Positions 63,204 to 64,000 of a DNA stretch of 64,000 nt are shown here, piece after piece. The DNA comes from Bradyrhizobium sp. AZCC 2176 (lineage in GTDB: Bacteria; Pseudomonadota; Alphaproteobacteria; Rhizobiales; Xanthobacteraceae), in assembly GCF_036924645.1 (NCBI RefSeq), contig NZ_JAZHRX010000001.1, positions 1,488,001 to 1,552,000 of the forward strand, written 5' to 3'. The position numbers were made by a program, and so were the translations under genes. Under the pieces are notes generated by a model that had not been told where the DNA came from, searched no databases, and worked only from the letters and a program-made list of their open reading frames with translations. Position 1 is the stretch's first letter. Each line of letters starts with the position of its first letter.

Positions 63204-63944
63204 TTATCGAGCGCCGTGCCGCAGCGATCTGTCAAAAACCGAGCTCCACCCCTTGTTGGACGTGCTCAAATCCTTCACGAGCTTTTTTTGCTTGACTCGA
63301 ACCTCAGCGCGAACCGTCGATCCGACCAATTTCGCAGCCATGAAAGCTGCTTCTGTTCGGTTTCGGGCACCGAGGGCACGCAGCAGCGCAGCTGTGTGAC
63401 TTTTAGTTGTCGCTTCGGCTATGCCCAACTGAACCGCAATTTCCTTGGTAGACATTCCTTGCGCGATCATCGGCAGAATCTCCTTTTGCCGAGGCGTTAG
63501 CTGAGGCATTTGCATCCGCGGGTTAACTGACGAGGGAATCTCAGGTGTGTCACCATCACCATCGGCGATCCACCCTGGAACGTATATTCGCCCGGACAGC
63601 AAATCTTTGATCGCCGAGAGAAATCCTTCGTCCGACTGAAGCTTGTAGATGAAGCCATGAAAGCCGACGGAAAGACAGTTCAATACGTCAGCTCTCGTGT
63701 TCGAGGCCGACATGACCGCAAAGCGCGTCCCCGGATAAAGTTCGTGTGCTTCCTTCAGCAAATCAAGCAAGTGATGGCTGAGGGATCCCGAGTCGATCAG
63801 AACCAGGTCAGGGTACTGGCTCTCTGCCAACAATTCGAGTCCCGTGGCCTCGAGCACCTGTGTATGCTGAATTCTCGCCTCGAGTAATTCCCGGACACCA
63901 TTCCGGTAAACGCTGTGCTCGTCGATCACCAGGATCACAGACAC
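63204..63944 (-). CDS. LuxR/NarL-type response regulator
   Basis: The 246-residue protein has a receiver domain (residues 1-120) with the acidic pair in LVIDEHS, the phosphoacceptor Asp in DLVLIDSGS, AVMSAS and the Lys in FIYKLQS. A LuxR helix-turn-helix (about 150-215) follows, with LTPRQKEILPMIAQGMSTKEIAVQLGIAEATTKSHTAALLRALGARNRTEA. A basic tail of about 30 residues is extra. It is probably activated by a histidine kinase beyond the right edge. The start is a GTG at 63944. The target genes are unknown, but its place suggests control of the polysaccharide locus. Confidence 0.9.
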   Translation of the reverse strand: MSVILVIDEHSVYRNGVRELLEARIQHTQVLEATGLELLAESQYPDLVLIDSGSLSHHLLDLLKEAHELYPGTRFAVMSASNTRADVLNCLSVGFHGFIYKLQSDEGFLSAIKDLLSGRIYVPGWIADGDGDTPEIPSSVNPRMQMPQLTPRQKEILPMIAQGMSTKEIAVQLGIAEATTKSHTAALLRALGARNRTEAAFMAAKLVGSTVRAEVRVKQKKLVKDLSTSNKGWSSVFDRSLRHGAR

Positions 63945-64000
63945 AGTTACGATCCTTCAAGTAGAAAATGCCCGCTCTCGAATGTGCCCCCCGTCCCACA

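Noticed and set aside
63204..63944. Response regulator suspected of lacking phosphorylation residues
   Set aside because: The acidic pair, the acceptor Asp and the Lys are all present on inspection.

Overview
The window looks like a chromosomal segment of a high-GC alphaproteobacterium of the Nitrobacteraceae, most likely Bradyrhizobium or a close relative. This rests on the protein families present (DUF2865, the DUF934/DUF2849 sulfite-reductase neighbourhood, a TfdA-alpha-like dioxygenase, a CysNC fusion, CsbD proteins) and on dispersed palindromic repeats of the kind I associate with that group. No database search was possible, so names rest on motifs, length and neighbourhood read from the sequence.

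From 1 to about 20.3 kb the window is ordinary chromosomal material. It holds a membrane diguanylate cyclase, a complete group II intron (2027-3902) inserted in a dispersed repeat, galU, a lytic transglycosylase, a frameshifted DUF459 (SGNH-like) gene, several short-chain dehydrogenases, a TfdA-like dioxygenase, YqgE, a DsbD-domain protein, a flippase, a TSUP permease, a patatin/3-hydroxybutyrate dehydrogenase pair and a CAP-domain lipoprotein. From 20.3 to 32 kb lies a nearly complete sulfate assimilation regulon. One long minus-strand run carries cysG, a DUF2849 gene, cysI (with a one-base frameshift), a DUF934 gene, cysH and the sulfate ABC transporter. Divergent to it on the plus strand are cysD and cysNC. 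From 32 to 42.3 kb are malate synthase G, CsbD and other small stress or membrane proteins, a chemotaxis receptor, an L,D-transpeptidase, an AI-2E-type permease and DsbB.

A tRNA-Leu(CAA) at 42.4 kb marks a change of character. Downstream lie a decayed integrase, fragments, a degenerate cyclase domain and IS630/IS66 remnants, mixed with a polysaccharide/secretion locus (45.3-63 kb) whose base composition looks more AT-rich. That locus encodes GalE, two GT4 glycosyltransferases, a radical SAM protein, a type I-like ABC exporter, an unusually long HlyD adaptor, a DUF4910 peptidase-like protein, a sugar C-methyltransferase, an RfbC-like epimerase, two tiny membrane proteins and a WbaP/ExoY-type priming transferase, followed by a Crp/Fnr regulator and a LuxR-type response regulator.

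Two features stand out. First, the HlyD adaptor (53263-55278) carries at its N-terminus a C39-like domain that resembles the one on the partner ABC exporter, an architecture I do not recognise from standard type I systems. Second, four TTGA-N6-TCAA palindromes, three of them TTGACG-N2-CGTCAA, lie upstream of the transcription units of this locus. The Crp/Fnr regulator encoded in the same cluster has an E-x-x-C-R recognition helix compatible with TTGA half-sites, which suggests a locus-specific regulon.
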